Notes: generated by a model not told the origin, from the sequence alone. A stretch of 64,000 nucleotides of DNA from Pseudomonadota bacterium (GCA_021835845.1 JAKBJU010000003.1:62001-126000); one strand, 5' to 3'; positions 53,001-60,926 are shown, counted from the stretch's first letter. Made by a program: numbers and translations.

Positions 53001-53109
53001 CATCATCTCGGGCCTGGTCGTGCAATTGCCGCTCGTGCTGCTCGTCATGCCGGTCATTTACAATGCGTTGCGGAAGATGGGTTCACAAGCCGCCATCGAG
53101 AATGATTAG
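50056..53109 (+). CDS. RND efflux permease
   Basis: Inner-membrane proton antiporter of 1017 residues with 12 spans and two large periplasmic loops. TM4 carries the proton-relay pair in GLIIDDAIVMLEHIVR. The TM10 lysine of AcrB is absent: the region reads MTMIVGIVTEVAIFYFSEY. The N-terminus VTLFPSVDFPRVEVTLDAGDRTAEQM and the overall layout fit hydrophobe/metal-type RND pumps, but the substrate cannot be read from the sequence. It is translated from an ATGA overlap. Confidence 0.93.
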   Translation: MKFGSWMQMHRRSVLFFLLLLALAGAFSAFKLPVTLFPSVDFPRVEVTLDAGDRTAEQMALQVTIPVEEAVRRVPGVIDVRSTTSRGSAEISVYFPWATDMAMAALQVNSAISRILASLPSGTGMLTRRMEPTVFPIIAYSLTSDTVSLTALRDLAQYQLKPLLSSIEGVARIRPVGGALEEYRVTVDPDKLQAYGMTMGDVAKVLNSANVVTAVGRIEDHYKLYLGVSDNRLENIEDIRNTVLRSGADGLVQLKNLATVTEGVVPQWIRVNADGHDAVLLNVYQQPGGNSVRIAHDIEAKLRNYKLPAGVRVAKWYDQSRLVVDSAASVRDAILIGVALAAGVLLFFLRNIKITLIAIIVVPAVLSSTIVILYALGMSFNIMTLGGMAAAVGLIIDDAIVMLEHIVRRLRESHEDHHGRVMAAAIEFTRPLAGSSAATLVIFIPLAFLGGVTGAFFKALSLTMASGLMLSFAITWLAVPILADHLLKEKDAMQEEGGRWTRWLHERYGELLQKLLRRPILTLFIILPLLGSGWFAYMGTGTGFMPAMDEGGFTMDYRSKPGTSLTETDRLLRQVEAIIKANPNVETYSRRTGAQLGGGITEANQGDFFIKLKPMPRQPIEEVMDDIRHKIEVQVPGLDIELAQLMEDMIGDLTSVPEPIEIKIYSDGQSELEAAAVKTAALIGRIRGVVDVKNGINPAGDALEIHVDRKKAAFEGMDPGSVTSMLNGYMSGIVATQIQSNVKMIGVRVWIPESVRKTQQDIGQLMLRAPDGHLFPLDRIAEIKTVSGQPEINRENLKRMIAVTARISGRDMGSTIRDIRRAMGSGKLLPKDAYYELGGLYKQQQIAFKGLMQVFAAAVSLVFLLLLFLYERFRIALAIMAVPLMSISAIFIGLWATGVELNISAMMGMTMIVGIVTEVAIFYFSEYQLIEEGMNREAALIAAGRNRMRPIAMTTVAAILTLLPLAFAIGQGSAMQQPLAIAIISGLVVQLPLVLLVMPVIYNALRKMGSQAAIEND

Positions 53110-53119
53110 GCAGGCCGGG

Positions 53120-53137
53120 TGTCTCCATATGGAGACG
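53120..53137 (+). promoter_or_regulatory. GlrR-type enhancer site 1 (TGTC-N10-GACG)
   Basis: TGTC at 53120 and GACG at 53134 enclose 10 bases; the core GTCTCCATATGGAGAC is a perfect 16-bp palindrome. The GlrR consensus as I recall it is TGTC-N10-GACA, one mismatch here. It lies about 150 bp upstream of the sigma54-type promoter. Confidence 0.45.
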
Positions 53138-53185
53138 GCCCAACATCCTGAATATACTTGATAAATTTTCATTTCGCCAATCCTG

Positions 53186-53203
53186 CGTCCCTCACCGGCG
53201 ACA
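53186..53203 (+). promoter_or_regulatory. GlrR-type enhancer site 2 (CGTC-N10-GACA)
   Basis: CGTC at 53186 and GACA at 53200 enclose 10 bases, one mismatch from TGTC-N10-GACA. It is 66 bp downstream of site 1 and 63 bp upstream of the sigma54-type promoter. Confidence 0.4.
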
Positions 53204-53265
53204 CATTCGATCCCGTATCTAGGCAGTGGATTTTCAACTTGATGAAAATTATGGTTATTTTTTCA

Positions 53266-53281
53266 TGGCACGCTATCTGCT
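53266..53281 (+). promoter_or_regulatory. Sigma54-type promoter
   Basis: TGGCACGCTATCTGCT matches TGGCACG-N4-TTGCW with one mismatch (C for the first T of TTGC). GG and GC are 10 bp apart, as required. Transcription would start near 53292, about 56 bp before the small exported protein gene. Confidence 0.6.
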
Positions 53282-53347
53282 TGTGTGATGGCGCCTCGAC
53301 AGAAAATGCTCGAGGCAACTCAATCCATCCGACATAAGGAAATTATC

Positions 53348-53566
53348 ATGAGCAAACTGTTATCGCTGCTGATTGCCGCTATTTTTGCCTCCGTATCCAT
53401 CGCGGCCGTAGCCGCCGAGGACACCGCCTCGAAGGCCAAGCACGAAGTCAAACACGATGCCAGCAAGGGAGCGAGTCACAAGGCCGGCCATGCCGCCAAG
53501 AAGAAGGCCAAGCACAAGGCCAAACACGCAGCGGCCAAGGATTCCCAGCAAGGCATGATGCATTGA
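53348..53566 (+). CDS. Small exported Lys/Ala/His-rich protein
   Basis: Protein of 72 residues. The start at 53348 is supported by AAGGA 7 nt upstream and a clean signal peptide (SKLLSLLIAAIFASVSIAAVAA). The mature 50 residues are low-complexity: repeats of KHE, KHD, HKAG, KKKAKHKAKH. Very basic and rich in His, it could buffer acid like Asr-type acid-shock proteins or bind anionic polymers or metals; this is inference from composition. It stands behind a sigma54-type promoter and is followed by a terminator. Confidence 0.75.
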   Translation: MSKLLSLLIAAIFASVSIAAVAAEDTASKAKHEVKHDASKGASHKAGHAAKKKAKHKAKHAAAKDSQQGMMH

Positions 53567-53575
53567 TGACGCTAC

Positions 53576-53607
53576 ACGGGAATGCAGGTCCATGGCATTC
53601 CCGTTGT
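53576..53607 (+). terminator. Hairpin terminator after the small exported protein
   Basis: A 10-bp stem (ACGGGAATGC with its complement) around a 9-base loop, followed by TGTTTG. It probably limits read-through from the small gene into the TPM gene. Confidence 0.7.
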
Positions 53608-53668
53608 TTGGGCATTGTCTTGATGCCGACTGCCGGAATGCGCTGTCGGGCTACACTGGAGATCTTCG

Positions 53669-54361
53669 ATGAAGATGAAATGGGGAATGGGGTTTAAGCT
53701 TGGAACTGCTGCCCTGGTCTTGCTGGCATTCTTTGCCCTGAACGATTTTTTCTACCGGGAATTGACTGTCACGCCTACCGAATCAAGGATCGCGGACTAT
53801 GCCGGTGCATTGTCCGTGCGCGAGACCGCCACGCTCATTGATGCGCTCGACGCGGTAGAGCGGGCGACCGGGGCGCAGATAGACATCCTGATCGTTCCTT
53901 CCCTGCACGGCGAGTCCGTCAGGAAGTACGGCGAGCGCGTCGCTGCGGCATGGTGGCCTGACCAGAACGAAGTCGACAAGCATGTTCTTATGGTGGTCGC
54001 GACCAACGAGAGGCGGTCCTATCTCAGGGTGGGCAGCGGCTTGGAGGAGGCGCTTCCGGCTTCGTCCGTAGCGCGCATTCTCGACGACAACGTTCAACCC
54101 GATATCCGGAAAGCGAGGATCGCCGAAGGGTTGTCTTCCGGCATCGAAGCCGTTTTTTCGGAAGTCGCGAAGGAGCGGGTGGAAGAGATATGGCCGTCCA
54201 TGCACAGGGCATTCGAAAAACCGGACAGCCTGATGGAATTTCTGGTGTATTCATCGCTGATAGTGGCGCTGGCAATGGTTCTCGGAAAATCGCTGGCCTG
54301 GGCCAGAAGGAAAGACCGGGTTGAAATGACGCGACACCGGCACGGGATCGATCTGGCCTGA
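53669..54361 (+). CDS. TPM-domain membrane-anchored protein
   Basis: Protein of 230 residues. An N-terminal span (LGTAALVLLAFFALNDFF), a periplasmic TPM domain at about 40-175 (RIADYAGALSVRETATLIDAL, DILIVPSLHGESVRKYGERVA, LRVGSGLEEALPAS) and a C-terminal span (LVYSSLIVALAMVLG) with a basic cytoplasmic tail. TPM domains occur in photosystem II repair and in YgcG-type proteins; the role here is unknown. GGAG precedes the start. The KamA-like gene follows after 51 bp. Confidence 0.82.
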   Translation: MKMKWGMGFKLGTAALVLLAFFALNDFFYRELTVTPTESRIADYAGALSVRETATLIDALDAVERATGAQIDILIVPSLHGESVRKYGERVAAAWWPDQNEVDKHVLMVVATNERRSYLRVGSGLEEALPASSVARILDDNVQPDIRKARIAEGLSSGIEAVFSEVAKERVEEIWPSMHRAFEKPDSLMEFLVYSSLIVALAMVLGKSLAWARRKDRVEMTRHRHGIDLA

Positions 54362-54412
54362 ACATTCCCCAAGCGGATATCCGCATGCAGATAATTTAAG
54401 AGAGGCACAGAG

Positions 54413-55795
54413 ATGCAAAAGGCAGCATTCGACAATTCCGGCAGCATTGCCGGAAATATGAAATATCAGTCCCTGCTGCTGCACAATTTTCGCGGCATTC
54501 CCCAGATGAAGCGCCTCTCCGAAGAACAGAAGTTCGAAATCGAGGTGGTCGGCAGCGTCCTGCCATTCAAGGCAAACAATTTCGTGGTGAACGAATTGAT
54601 CGATTGGAATGATTTCTCCAACGATCCCATCTTCACGCTGACTTTCCCCAAAAGGGAAATGCTGCTTCCGGAGCATTTCGACGAAATGGCTGGTCTTCTG
54701 AAAAAGGGCGAAGACAAGGCCACGATCAAGCGCGCCGCCGACAGAATCAGAATGCAGCTCAATCCCCATCCGGCCGGACAGGTCGACCACAACGTGCCGT
54801 TTTTTCAGGATGAGGCGCTTCATGGCGTTCAGCACAAATATCGGCAAACCGTGCTGTTCTTTCCCAGCCAGGGGCAGACTTGCCATGCCTACTGCACATT
54901 CTGCTTCAGATGGCCCCAATTCGTGGGCATGTCCGACCTGAAATTCGCGAGCCGCGAGATCGAAAAACTGGTCTCCTACCTGAAGGAGCATCCCGAAGTC
55001 ACCGATGTGCTCTTCACCGGCGGAGATCCGCTCATCATGTCGGCAAAGAATCTCGCAGCCTACATCGAGCCCCTGCTGGCAGCAGAATTGCCGAATCTCA
55101 AGCGAATCCGGATCGGCACCAAGGCGCTCAGTTACTGGCCATACCGATTCGTCAGCGACGACGATGCAGAGCCGCTGTTGATGCTTCTCGGCAAAGTCGT
55201 CAAATCGGGAAAACAGCTTGCGATCATGGCCCATTTCAACCATCCGAGAGAGCTCGAGCCGGAAATCGTGGGGCAGGCGATCGCGAAATTGCGGGCCCTC
55301 GGAGCGGAAATACGCACCCAGTCGCCGCTCCTTCGCCACATCAACGACGACCCGCGTCTCTGGATCAAGATGTGGAACGCCCAGGTTGATCTGGGATGCA
55401 TTCCCTATTACATGTTCATGGCGCGCGACACCGGCGCGCGCCATTACTTCTCCGTTCCCGTGATTCGCGCATGGGAAATCTTCAGGGAAGCTTATCAGAA
55501 TGTAAGCGGCCTCTGCCGCACGGTAAGGGGCCCCAGCATGTCCTCCAACCCAGGCAAGATTCAGGTGCTCGGAGCAGCGCAGGCGGGAGCGGAAAAGGTT
55601 ATAGTCATGCGCTTCCTGCAGGGCCGCAACCCGGACTGGGTTCAGCGTCCGTTCTTCGCCGCCTGGGACGACAAGGCCAGCTGGATAGACGAACTCAAGC
55701 CCGCTTTCGGAGAAGCGCAATTCTTTTTCGAGAAAGAGATGGAAAATCTTTACAGGGAACAATTGGCTACCGGCACGGCCGGGCATTTCGAATGA
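54413..55795 (+). CDS. KamA-family radical SAM protein (lysine 2,3-aminomutase-like)
   Basis: Protein of 460 residues. The radical SAM cluster is CHAYCTFCFRW (CxxxCxxC, about residue 158), followed by VTDVLFTGGDPLIMSAKNL and other aminomutase-like segments (RIGTKALSYWPYRF, MAHFNHPREL). Near the C-terminus, SMSSNPGKIQVLG offers a Lys in the position of the PLP lysine, so PLP binding is plausible. The length is close to lysine 2,3-aminomutases. Whether lysine or a peptide is the substrate cannot be told; no efp or epmA gene is nearby. Confidence 0.85.
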   Translation: MQKAAFDNSGSIAGNMKYQSLLLHNFRGIPQMKRLSEEQKFEIEVVGSVLPFKANNFVVNELIDWNDFSNDPIFTLTFPKREMLLPEHFDEMAGLLKKGEDKATIKRAADRIRMQLNPHPAGQVDHNVPFFQDEALHGVQHKYRQTVLFFPSQGQTCHAYCTFCFRWPQFVGMSDLKFASREIEKLVSYLKEHPEVTDVLFTGGDPLIMSAKNLAAYIEPLLAAELPNLKRIRIGTKALSYWPYRFVSDDDAEPLLMLLGKVVKSGKQLAIMAHFNHPRELEPEIVGQAIAKLRALGAEIRTQSPLLRHINDDPRLWIKMWNAQVDLGCIPYYMFMARDTGARHYFSVPVIRAWEIFREAYQNVSGLCRTVRGPSMSSNPGKIQVLGAAQAGAEKVIVMRFLQGRNPDWVQRPFFAAWDDKASWIDELKPAFGEAQFFFEKEMENLYREQLATGTAGHFE

Positions 55796-55814
55796 CGCGG
55801 TTGCCCTCGCCACG

Positions 55815-57173
55815 ATGAACGAAAAAAACGACTCCGGCGGCAAGATCCTGATCGTCGACGACGACACCGACCTTCTGCAGCTTCTTTCCATGCGCCTTTC
55901 CTTCGCGGGTTTCGAAGTCGAGCAGGCGGAATCTGCGGAAGCCGCTCTCAACCTTGTGGAGTTTTCTAGGCCGCAATTGGTCATCACGGACATGCACATG
56001 AAGGAAATGGATGGGATGGCCCTGTTCGAGCATATTCATGGCATGTCCCCGACCCTGCCCGTCATCATCCTGACTGCGCACGGCACCATCCCCGATGCCA
56101 TCGCCGCGACGCAGCGGGGCGTATTCGGTTATCTGACCAAGCCATTCGACAGCGGCGCGCTCCTCGATCAGGTCAGGCGCGCGATGAAGCTCACAGCACG
56201 GATGCCCGCCCAGGATGCGCTGTCTCTCCAGGAATGGCGTGCGAATATCCTGACGCAAAGCGCAGTCATGGAGAGTCTTCTGGCGAAGGCGCACCTCGTC
56301 GCCGAAAGCGATGCGAGCGTGGTCATCCGCGGAGAAAGCGGCACCGGAAAGGAGCTGCTGGCACGCGCCATCCACAATGCGAGCGCGCGCGCACACAAGC
56401 CTTTTGTTGCCATCAATTGCGCCGCCATTCCGGACCAGCTTCTCGAATCCGAGCTTTTCGGCTACGTCAAGGGCGCATTCACCGGGGCGATACGGGATCA
56501 TGCAGGCCTGATCCAGACCGCGGAAGGCGGAACGGTTTTTCTCGATGAAATCGGCGACATGCCGTTAATGCTCCAGTCGAAATTGCTGCGTGTCCTGCAG
56601 GAGCGGCAAGTCACTCCGCTGGGGTCCGCCAGATCGGTTGCCGTGGATGTGCGCATCCTGTCTGCAACTCATAAAAATCTGAAGAATGAAGTAGCCTCGG
56701 GCAGGTTCCGGGAAGACATGTACTATCGCCTCAATGTCGTGGAGCTGGAGATTCCTTCCCTTTCCGAGCGCCGCGAAGACATTCCGCTCCTCGCCAAGCA
56801 CTTCCTGTCCTTGTTTGCGGAAAAATATCACAAGAAAGTGAACGGGTTTTCGCCTGAGGCGATGGAAATCCTGATCAGCGCGTCCTGGCCGGGAAACGTG
56901 CGCCAACTCCAGAATATCGTCGAGCAGAGCATTGCGCTCTGCACCAGCTCGCTGATCGCGCCCGCCCTGGTGCACAAGGCGATGGACGAGGAAACGCACG
57001 CCATTTCTTTCGAAGAGGCGAAAAGACGATTCGAGCGGGAATATCTGATCCGCACGCTCAAGATTGCGGAAGGCAATGTGACGCAGGCGGCCAGAATTTC
57101 AAAACGAAACCGCACGGATTTTTACAAGCTGCTGCAAAGACACAAGATCAAGCCCGCGTCTTTCAAGAAATGA
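55815..57173 (+). CDS. glrR: Sigma54-dependent response regulator, GlrR/QseF type
   Basis: Protein of 452 residues. Receiver domain (about 10-125) with VDDDTDLLQLLSMRL, phospho-Asp in LVITDMHMKEMDG and a Lys in YLTKPF. AAA+ domain with Walker A GESGTGKELLARAIH, sigma54-contact GAFTGA, Walker B GGTVFLDEIGDMP. A Fis-type HTH at the C-terminus (NVTQAARISKRNRTDFYKLL). The receiver and HTH resemble GlrR. No GlrK kinase gene is in the window. The sites at 53120 and 53186 make the small exported protein a candidate target. Confidence 0.92.
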   Translation: MNEKNDSGGKILIVDDDTDLLQLLSMRLSFAGFEVEQAESAEAALNLVEFSRPQLVITDMHMKEMDGMALFEHIHGMSPTLPVIILTAHGTIPDAIAATQRGVFGYLTKPFDSGALLDQVRRAMKLTARMPAQDALSLQEWRANILTQSAVMESLLAKAHLVAESDASVVIRGESGTGKELLARAIHNASARAHKPFVAINCAAIPDQLLESELFGYVKGAFTGAIRDHAGLIQTAEGGTVFLDEIGDMPLMLQSKLLRVLQERQVTPLGSARSVAVDVRILSATHKNLKNEVASGRFREDMYYRLNVVELEIPSLSERREDIPLLAKHFLSLFAEKYHKKVNGFSPEAMEILISASWPGNVRQLQNIVEQSIALCTSSLIAPALVHKAMDEETHAISFEEAKRRFEREYLIRTLKIAEGNVTQAARISKRNRTDFYKLLQRHKIKPASFKK

Positions 57174-57373
57174 TCCGTCCGGCTTGCCCCGTTACGGCCC
57201 CCTGAGCTTCTTGGCGTTCTGGTGCGGGTGATTCTGTGTAAAATCGCCCAGATCATCGCATCGCGATCTGATTTCAAGCGCGCCCCTTTGTTTTCCGAGA
57301 AAAATCAGGAACAATTGGAATCCGCCATCTAAAGCAGTTCCGAATTTCCGCGATTATCGAATAGGGGAGCAGT

Positions 57374-57682
57374 ATGGTTCAGTACGTTCCGTCCGACATC
57401 GTGACTCATCCTCCCGAGAACAGGGTGATCGACAAGGTCAACCAAGTGGCCAAGGTCCATCCCGTCGAGCCCCACATGAAGCAGGCCGCGACGCAGGAAG
57501 AGGCCGGTCACTGGCACCCCGTCGGGGAGGGGCTCCGGTACGGGCAGCCCCCGCTGGAAGAACGCAGGAGCTACTGCCGGCGCATTTATCATTGGCCGGT
57601 CCTAGAAGAGCTCCGCTCGTTACTCGACCGGCGCCGCCACGATCCCGGCGGGGAAACCGGGCATGTTGACGAGGCGGTTTAG
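57374..57682 (+). CDS. Conserved small hypothetical protein
   Basis: Soluble protein of 102 residues. GGGGAG precedes the ATG by 6 nt. The N-terminal half is His/Pro-rich (HPPENRVIDKVNQVAKVHPVEPH), and the C-terminal half has RRSYCRRIYHWPVLEELRS, then DRRRHDP and a terminal HVDEAV. I have seen this C-terminal pattern in unannotated betaproteobacterial small proteins but know no function. It stands alone between glrR and the AT-rich region. Confidence 0.6.
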   Translation: MVQYVPSDIVTHPPENRVIDKVNQVAKVHPVEPHMKQAATQEEAGHWHPVGEGLRYGQPPLEERRSYCRRIYHWPVLEELRSLLDRRRHDPGGETGHVDEAV

Positions 57683-57834
57683 GCGAAGGGAAGGCCCGGG
57701 ATTTTCAGCCAATCCCCCCCGGCGTGACAGGCAGTTAGTGCAAAAACACCTCCCGGTTTTCGCGATGTTATCCACCATGCGGCAATCATTGCCGCGGAAA
57801 TGTCAATAGGCATGCTGAAATTTCGTTTCATTTC

Positions 57835-57862
57835 TTAACATGCTGTTTTGTAAAGATATAAT
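57835..57862 (+). promoter_or_regulatory. Sigma70 promoter without an adjacent gene
   Basis: TTAACA (57835-57840), 16-bp spacer, TATAAT (57857-57862). The predicted start is near 57869, 300 bp before the next start codon at 58168. Confidence 0.6.
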
Positions 57863-57944
57863 TTGTGACTAAAAAATGAGCTGCTCCGTAAAAAACCTTT
57901 TGCGCAAATGTGTTGGGAAGCGTCGCATTGCGTTGTCAACAAAC

Positions 57945-57967
57945 TTATCCACAGAAAATGTGGATTG
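57945..57967. promoter_or_regulatory. DnaA box pair (hairpin-forming)
   Basis: The consensus box TTATCCACA is followed by GAAAA and TGTGGATTG. The inner ATCCACA/TGTGGAT arms also form a 7-bp stem with a 5-base loop in RNA. Confidence 0.6.
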
Positions 57968-58167
57968 CAAAAATTAGTTATATCGATTATCGGGTTAAGG
58001 TGATTATCCGATCCGCAACATGAAATGCATCGGCTAACTTGTCATCGTGATTTCCGGCGGGAAATCCGTGGGGCGGGATGGAGGCATGCCGATGTTTCTT
58101 GAAAACGCTTCAGTTTTACCCGCCAATTGCCGTAATATAGGGCCGATTCCTTAAATATGCCGGGGCG

Positions 58168-59772
58168 ATGAAATTGGAAAGAGATCTGTCGAAACTGAAA
58201 GCTCTGGTCATCGACGACATGGGCGCCATGCGCAATTCGCTGAAAGCGCAATTGAACCAGTTGCGCATCACGGATGTCGATACAGCCTCCAATCCGGAGG
58301 ATGCGCTCGACAGGGTGAGAAGCGCCAACTACGACGTCATATTGTGCGACTACAATCTGAACCGTGCCAGTACGGGGCAGCAGTTTCTGGAATTCTTGCG
58401 CTCCCAGGATATTCTTCCAGCCCACACCCTGTTCCTGATGGTCACGGCCGAGGCCGATTACGATGCCGTGGCCACCGTTTCCGAATTTCAGCCCGACGAC
58501 TACCTGCTGAAGCCGTTCACTTCCGACAGCCTGAGGGCGAGGCTCAAACGCCTGCTGGACAAGCAGGGGGCATTGCAGCCGATCATGAACTCCCTGAATT
58601 CGAAAGATCCCGCAAAAGCCGTTCAGGAGTGCGACAGGCTTCTCGATACGAAATGGGCCATCGAGGCCCTGCGTCAAAAGGCAGCCATCCTTCTCGAGAT
58701 GGGGCGCCACGCAGAAGCGAAAGCCGCCTACGAGGCGGTGCTGCTCCAGAGGGAAGACCTGGCATGGGCGAAGCTCGGGTTGGCCAAATGCCACCTGGCT
58801 TCCGGAAATCCCGGGCAGGCCAATGCGATTGCAACCGAACTGCTGGAAAAGAACGGCAACTTCATCGCGGTTTACGATGTGCTGGCCGAGATTGCCGAAA
58901 AACAGGAAGACAAGGCAGGCGCGCTGGAGATCCTCAAGCAGGCATCGACCGTCATTCCAAGTCCGAGGCGGCACCGGATCGTCGCCGAGGTGGCCTATCA
59001 GGCCAACGACCTGGAGACTGCAAAGGCGACTTACGAGCGCGTCATCAAACATACCAGGGGATCGATGACGGAACAGTCCACGGACTTCCTTTCTCTGGCC
59101 CAGGCTCACGTGGATGCGGGAGAACCCGACAAGGCGCTGCAGGTTTTGGATACCGGGACGAAATCTTTCGGGGATACCGGGGTTTTCGCCCAGGTCAAGG
59201 CATCCGTCAAGGCGCAGGCCCATGCCGCCCTCGGCGAGACGGAACTCGCCAGAAAATTCCTGGAGCGGGCCAGAAATCTGATCCGCGATCCGCAGGGGGA
59301 CCTGGCGACGGTGACGATGGCCAAGGCTTGCCTGGCTTTGGGGGATCACGAAGAAGGGCTCAAGCTGCTTTCGCTCGCGGTGAGGGCGGATGAGAAAAAT
59401 CGCAGGATTGTCGGATTTGCCAGGAAAGCCCTCGTGGATTCCGGACTCGAAGCGCATGTCGAGGACATCGTGGATCCCGCGAAGAAGGAAATTCTGGCCA
59501 TCGTTTCGGAAGCTGCTGCGCTCATGCGCAAGGCCAAGTTTTCCGAGGCATTCGAAAAGCTGAAGGAAGCTTTCGACAGGGCGCCCGACCATGTGGAAAC
59601 ATTGATGGCCGCGGCGCAGCTCAATCTTCTCTGGATGAGCCAGAACGGCTACGACGAGGCCTATGCGCAGAAGGCTTCCGCCTATCTGGATGCGCTCGAC
59701 AGGCTGGTGCCGGGAAACGAAAGGGCGGCGAATTTCCGGCGATTCCTGGGCGAGCTTGCCAGCCGTGCCTGA
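58168..59772 (+). CDS. Response regulator with C-terminal TPR repeats
   Basis: Protein of 534 residues. Receiver domain at about 8-130: ALVIDDMGAMRN, phospho-Asp in VILCDYNLNRAST, Thr in LMVTAEADY and Lys in YLLKPF. The rest is helical TPR-like repeats (EMGRHAEAKAAYEAVLLQRED; LAWAKLGLAKCHLASGNPGQA; KAGALEILKQA). No DNA-binding or enzymatic output, so it probably works by protein contacts. The cognate kinase is unknown. It is separated from transaldolase by about 140 bp. Confidence 0.88.
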   Translation: MKLERDLSKLKALVIDDMGAMRNSLKAQLNQLRITDVDTASNPEDALDRVRSANYDVILCDYNLNRASTGQQFLEFLRSQDILPAHTLFLMVTAEADYDAVATVSEFQPDDYLLKPFTSDSLRARLKRLLDKQGALQPIMNSLNSKDPAKAVQECDRLLDTKWAIEALRQKAAILLEMGRHAEAKAAYEAVLLQREDLAWAKLGLAKCHLASGNPGQANAIATELLEKNGNFIAVYDVLAEIAEKQEDKAGALEILKQASTVIPSPRRHRIVAEVAYQANDLETAKATYERVIKHTRGSMTEQSTDFLSLAQAHVDAGEPDKALQVLDTGTKSFGDTGVFAQVKASVKAQAHAALGETELARKFLERARNLIRDPQGDLATVTMAKACLALGDHEEGLKLLSLAVRADEKNRRIVGFARKALVDSGLEAHVEDIVDPAKKEILAIVSEAAALMRKAKFSEAFEKLKEAFDRAPDHVETLMAAAQLNLLWMSQNGYDEAYAQKASAYLDALDRLVPGNERAANFRRFLGELASRA

Positions 59773-59911
59773 ATCGCCGATTGGCCGACCCCGGTTCTGA
59801 TCGCTGCAACTGAAACTATGGAGAGCCGGACTGGTCTGAGAAATGCAGGGTGTTCGCAGGAACAGACTTGCAACGAAAACGACCAATCAACCTTTCGAAG
59901 GGGGAGTCACA

Positions 59912-60859
59912 ATGAGTACGCTGCTCGAGCAATTGAAGTCCATGACCGCGATCGTTGCCGATACCGGCGATATCGAAGCCATCCGGCGCCACCATCCGGA
60001 AGATGCCACGACCAACCCATCCCTTCTGCTGAAGGCGGTGGCGCTGCCTGAATATGTTCCATTGATCGATGATGCGATTGCATGGGCCCGCACGCAAGGC
60101 GACGACCGGGAACAGCAGGTTCGCGACGCGAGCGACAGGCTGGCTGTGGATGTCGGGCTGGAAGTGTTGAAGATCGTGCCAGGTCGCATTTCCACCGAGG
60201 TGGATGCCCGTCTTTCATTCGATACGCAGGCCACGCTCGCCAGGGCCCGCAAATTGATGCGCCTCTACCATGAAGCCGGGATAGGCAGCGAGCGCGTCCT
60301 GATCAAGATCGCCTCGACCTGGGAAGGCATCAGGGCTGGCGAAATTCTCGAGCATGAGGGCATCCATTGCAACCTGACCTTGATGTTCGGGTTTGCCCAG
60401 GCGCGCGCTGCGGCGGAGGCCGGAGTCACTCTGATTTCGCCTTTCGTGGGGCGCATCATGGACTGGCACAAGTCCAGGGGCGCGGTTTTCACGCCGGAAG
60501 AAGATCCGGGTGTGCTGTCGGTCCGGAAGATTTACCAGTATTACAAGGAGCACGGCTATCCTACCACGGTGATGGGGGCCTCATTCCGAAACAGCGGCGA
60601 GATCGTCGCGCTGGCAGGATGCGATCGCCTCACCATCGGGCCGAATTTTCTGGAAGAATTGCAGAATGCGGACGGTGTTCTGGAGCGCCGCCTGCACTAC
60701 TCCGGGGAGATAAAGCCCCGTCCCGCCTCGATGACGGAAGCCGAGTTCCGCTGGGAAATGAACGAGGATGCCATGGCCACGGAAAAGCTTGCAGATGGGA
60801 TTCGCGGATTCACCGTCGATCAGATCAAGCTGGAAAAGCTTCTGGCCGATCGCCTGTAG
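59912..60859 (+). CDS. tal: Transaldolase
   Basis: Pentose-phosphate enzyme of 315 residues from the ATG at 59912, with GGGGGAG upstream. Hallmarks: [12 protein letters not shown], the Schiff-base Lys in [41 protein letters not shown] and TVMGASFRN. It has the length of TalB-type enzymes. A hairpin terminator follows. Confidence 0.97.
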   Translation: MSTLLEQLKSMTAIVADTGDIEAIRRHHPEDATTNPSLLLKAVALPEYVPLIDDAIAWARTQGDDREQQVRDASDRLAVDVGLEVLKIVPGRISTEVDARLSFDTQATLARARKLMRLYHEAGIGSERVLIKIASTWEGIRAGEILEHEGIHCNLTLMFGFAQARAAAEAGVTLISPFVGRIMDWHKSRGAVFTPEEDPGVLSVRKIYQYYKEHGYPTTVMGASFRNSGEIVALAGCDRLTIGPNFLEELQNADGVLERRLHYSGEIKPRPASMTEAEFRWEMNEDAMATEKLADGIRGFTVDQIKLEKLLADRL

Positions 60860-60891
60860 GGGTTGTCACGCGATAGCAGTGGACTTAACCT

Positions 60892-60926
60892 GGCGCCCGA
60901 TCGCTTTCGGGTGCCGATGATTTTTT
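60892..60926 (+). terminator. Rho-independent terminator after transaldolase
   Basis: GGCGCCCGA pairs with TCGGGTGCC (one G-T wobble) around a six-base loop; a run of six T lies 5 bp later. Between here and 61024 nothing else is evident. Confidence 0.65.

Larger units (their letters stand above)
57683..58167. other. AT-rich gene-free region with DnaA boxes and an orphan promoter
   Basis: 485 bp without a convincing gene, clearly richer in A+T than the surroundings from about 57780. It holds one perfect DnaA box TTATCCACA (57945-57953) with an inverted partial box TGTGGATTG (57959-57967), a near-box TTATCCACC (57768-57776), TTATCCGAT (58004-58012) and direct repeats GATTATCGG/GATTATCCG (57985, 58002). 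A good sigma70 promoter lies at 57835-57862. It could be a DnaA-titration or regulatory site, a small-RNA locus or a long 5' leader. Too few boxes for a confident origin call. Confidence 0.5.

Noticed and set aside
57683-58167. Chromosomal origin of replication
   Set aside because: Only one perfect DnaA box and a few weak ones are visible, no dnaA, dnaN, gyrB or rpmH gene is nearby, and skew cannot be measured from this window.
59831-59846. Sigma54-type promoter upstream of transaldolase
   Set aside because: GG and GC have the right spacing, but the CACG part is absent, and no enhancer-like sites are nearby.
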